Source: Amblyomma americanum
Lineage: Eukaryota > Arthropoda > Arachnida > Ixodida > Ixodidae
Direction of reading: 5' to 3'
Length of the DNA stretch: 64,000 bases
NCBI RefSeq assembly: GCF_052857255.1
Contig: NC_135497.1
Location: 115,512,380-115,576,379, forward strand
Position numbers and translations under genes: made by a program. Shown here in pieces: positions 62,140 to 64,000 of the stretch. The stretch's first letter is position 1, and every line of letters starts with the position of its first letter. A model generated the notes under the pieces. It saw only the letters and a program-made list of their open reading frames with translations, made no database searches and was not told where the DNA came from.

Positions 62140-63500
62140 AAATGTTAAAAAAATCACCCTGTAATGTTTCTTGCCCCCTTATGTGTGGCTCTTCGCAGAC
62201 AACGTTAGAGTAATAGCTATATAGCCCAGCGTCAGGTGTGTTTAAAGACTGCTTAATTGTGTTTGATTTGCACACAATCGAATCAGATATAAACCTTAGT
62301 CTAAGTTAGGTGAAAGGCGCTGCACATCAGTGTGATTACGTCATTTCTACTCTAGTCGGTAAAAGCTGGCTAGCTAGCGCTGTGAAAAGAAAAAGAGGAA
62401 AGAGAAGCAGATCCCATACGCAGGTATCGTGTCAGTTGTTCCGAAGCTTTTCGCTCTGGCCGTAGGTCTACCAAGAGCGAAATGCACGAGATATGTATTG
62501 TCGAATAAAGCCCGCATAACGACTCGACAGTTTTGAATGCGGCTTGCGCGCAGATGACTGACGTGTTTTCAAAACTTTCTGTTCTTGTTTCGCAATGCAG
62601 AAAGATTGTCGTGCTGTTTTCGGTTTTATGGTTTTATGGCACATAGGCATCTAAGGCCATTATGCGCAAAGCTCGTAATGCGGAAAAAGAGGATTAAAAT
62701 CTCAATATCAGTATAAATTAGGGCGACGCCATCTGCTCGGCACAAAAGGCAACCAAAAGTGAGCTTTTTGAATTTGATTAAATGTTTATTTTTTCCAGTG
62801 AAATACAGGAAATAGGCCTCGGACGAAAAGCTACAAGGGTAGCTTGAGAGGTTCCTGGCGCCGAATAGGGCAAGTTAAAAAAATAATAAAAAGTCAGAGC
62901 AACAGAGCATGTGCACATTCACCAGCAAACAAATAACTGAAGCACGACGTGGCATTGTACAGAACGGCGAAATTTACGCTCATGAAACAAAGAACTTCAA
63001 AAACAGAAAGTGGTAAGTCATCAAAGAGCCTCGAACAGTGCTCACGGTAATGTTCACCTAGGCATGGAAAAGAAAGACGGACCCGCATGAAAGAAATAGC
63101 GGAAAGTAAGAAAAAAACTATTGGGTTTTTCATACAATGATGATTTAGCGTTAATTGTGAGGTGAACCGAAGGTTCTGGTTGCCATATAATGCAGTGCGC
63201 ATCACTAAGCATGTTGCGAGAACAGCACCGCCCAAAACCCTTCACTCCGGCTATTCTTTTTAAAGCGATCGCTTTAAGGCTCTCGTTCTTCAGAAAATCC
63301 GGCAGCGCCGGCTGTGGTATATCGTGAGCGAAAAATCCGGCTTCTTCGAAAAGGTGGCTATACGTCACGGCTGAAGGTGCGGCTTTGAAAAGTGACTAAA
63401 GGAGTAGAGAACTGGTGACTCCAAGGTGGCACAATGAATCAGACGTCATTAGGACATGTCAGTATGTGAAGTAAATGAATTGCGTTAAAAGGAAAAGTTC
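62140..63500. other. No recognisable feature
   Basis: Mostly AT-rich. A minus-strand open frame at 62894-63235 has no motif I can support. Confidence 0.4.
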
Positions 63501-63504
63501 GGTA

Positions 63505-63572
63505 ATTTGTCGGTAATCGAACCTCTGACCCCTCGGTAGCGTGTGAAACACGATTCTCATAGGCCACGCAGG
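63505..63572 (-). repeat. tRNA-like sequence
   Basis: The minus strand reads CTGCGTGGCCTATGAGAATCG (A-box-like), TTTCACACGC in the anticodon position and GGTCAGAGGTTCGATTACCG (B-box-like). Acceptor pairing is poor, so it is a pseudo-tRNA or SINE relic. Confidence 0.4.
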
Positions 63573-63579
63573 AATAGAC

Positions 63580-64000
63580 GTACAGCCCGGTTAACGCTGG
63601 TCTTTATATGTATGTCGTATGGTCTTTCACGTAATATGGAAACAATGTCCGCATCTGCGCGAGCAAGAGGAGCCGCTGCCGGGACCCACTAACGCTATCT
63701 CGTGATACCTTTAAATGCGGAGCCTAAGTGTCCTCCTCAATTTTTTTGCTGCTTTGCAAAACGTTGAGCAAAGATACGACTGACTCATGCAACTTTGTTT
63801 TCGTTCCCCTCAGCCCTTCACCATTCTATTCAACATATTCCCGACCGTCTGCGCTGTAAATGTACACGCCGGCATGTGAGCGCTTAGTGCACACTCATAT
63901 TTTAAAGTGCAGGCCGGCTTCCGGTGGAAATACGTAAAGTTGGCCAATCAGCATGAAAGCATATTATGCTCTGCTTCGTTGCACTCAAACGCATATCTGA
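63580..64000. other. No recognisable feature
   Basis: No supported gene or repeat up to the window edge. Confidence 0.4.

Overview
The window looks like repeat-dense DNA from a hard tick (Ixodidae, probably a metastriate). The reasons are several copies of tRNA-derived SINEs of the kind described in ticks (Ruka-like, plus a related family with a longer body and a TAA-rich tail), I-clade and CR1/L2-type LINEs, Ty3/gypsy remnants, Penelope-like elements, and spliced genes with GT-AG introns. I see no ordinary conserved cellular gene, no rRNA, no CRISPR array and no bacterial operon. Nearly everything I can name is a mobile element or part of one.

Layout. 1-8 kb holds a broken IS630/Tc1-like DDE transposase, a faint gypsy reverse transcriptase remnant on the minus strand, two copies of a roughly 500-bp dispersed repeat (one split by a SINE), TA microsatellites and several SINEs. 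8.6-15.3 kb holds an ISL2EU-type DNA transposon with two convergent spliced genes: a THAP/DDE transposase on the plus strand and a SWIM zinc finger plus YqaJ nuclease on the minus strand. 16.2-30.1 kb holds a PIF/Harbinger-type transposon, also with two convergent spliced genes: a HARBI1-like transposase on the plus strand and a Myb/SANT-like protein on the minus strand. The Myb-like gene is intact over three exons. The transposase has two in-frame stops and is split by a 5.05-kb Penelope-like element flanked by a 12-bp target-site duplication.

31.5-36.7 kb is a nearly complete I-clade LINE with a poly(A) end. It sits 45 bp upstream of the THAP exon of a decayed P-element-like transposase (36.8-40.1 kb), which is itself split by a SINE. 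40-53 kb contains two more small fold-back insertions, a 5'-truncated I-clade LINE, two copies of a cysteine-rich peptide exon, a degenerate gypsy gag-pol, an internally deleted gypsy element and dispersed repeats. 53-64 kb contains a 275-bp TTA-type microsatellite between two tail-to-tail SINEs, a LINE reverse transcriptase, a gypsy gag-protease fragment, a decayed CR1/L2-type LINE split by a SINE, and about 2 kb in which I recognise almost nothing.

How the parts relate. The two DNA transposons each pair a DDE transposase with a second protein: a nuclease in one, a DNA-binding protein in the other. Insertion order can be read directly in several places. The most distinctive unexplained signal is a set of three short fold-back insertions (about 10.9, 40.2 and 44.3 kb). 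Each has 11-12 bp target-site duplications and the same CCAAC(T/A)AG(G)CCCA tail motif that also occurs at the unit boundary of the full Penelope-like element. They look like non-autonomous, terminal-repeat-only Penelope derivatives.
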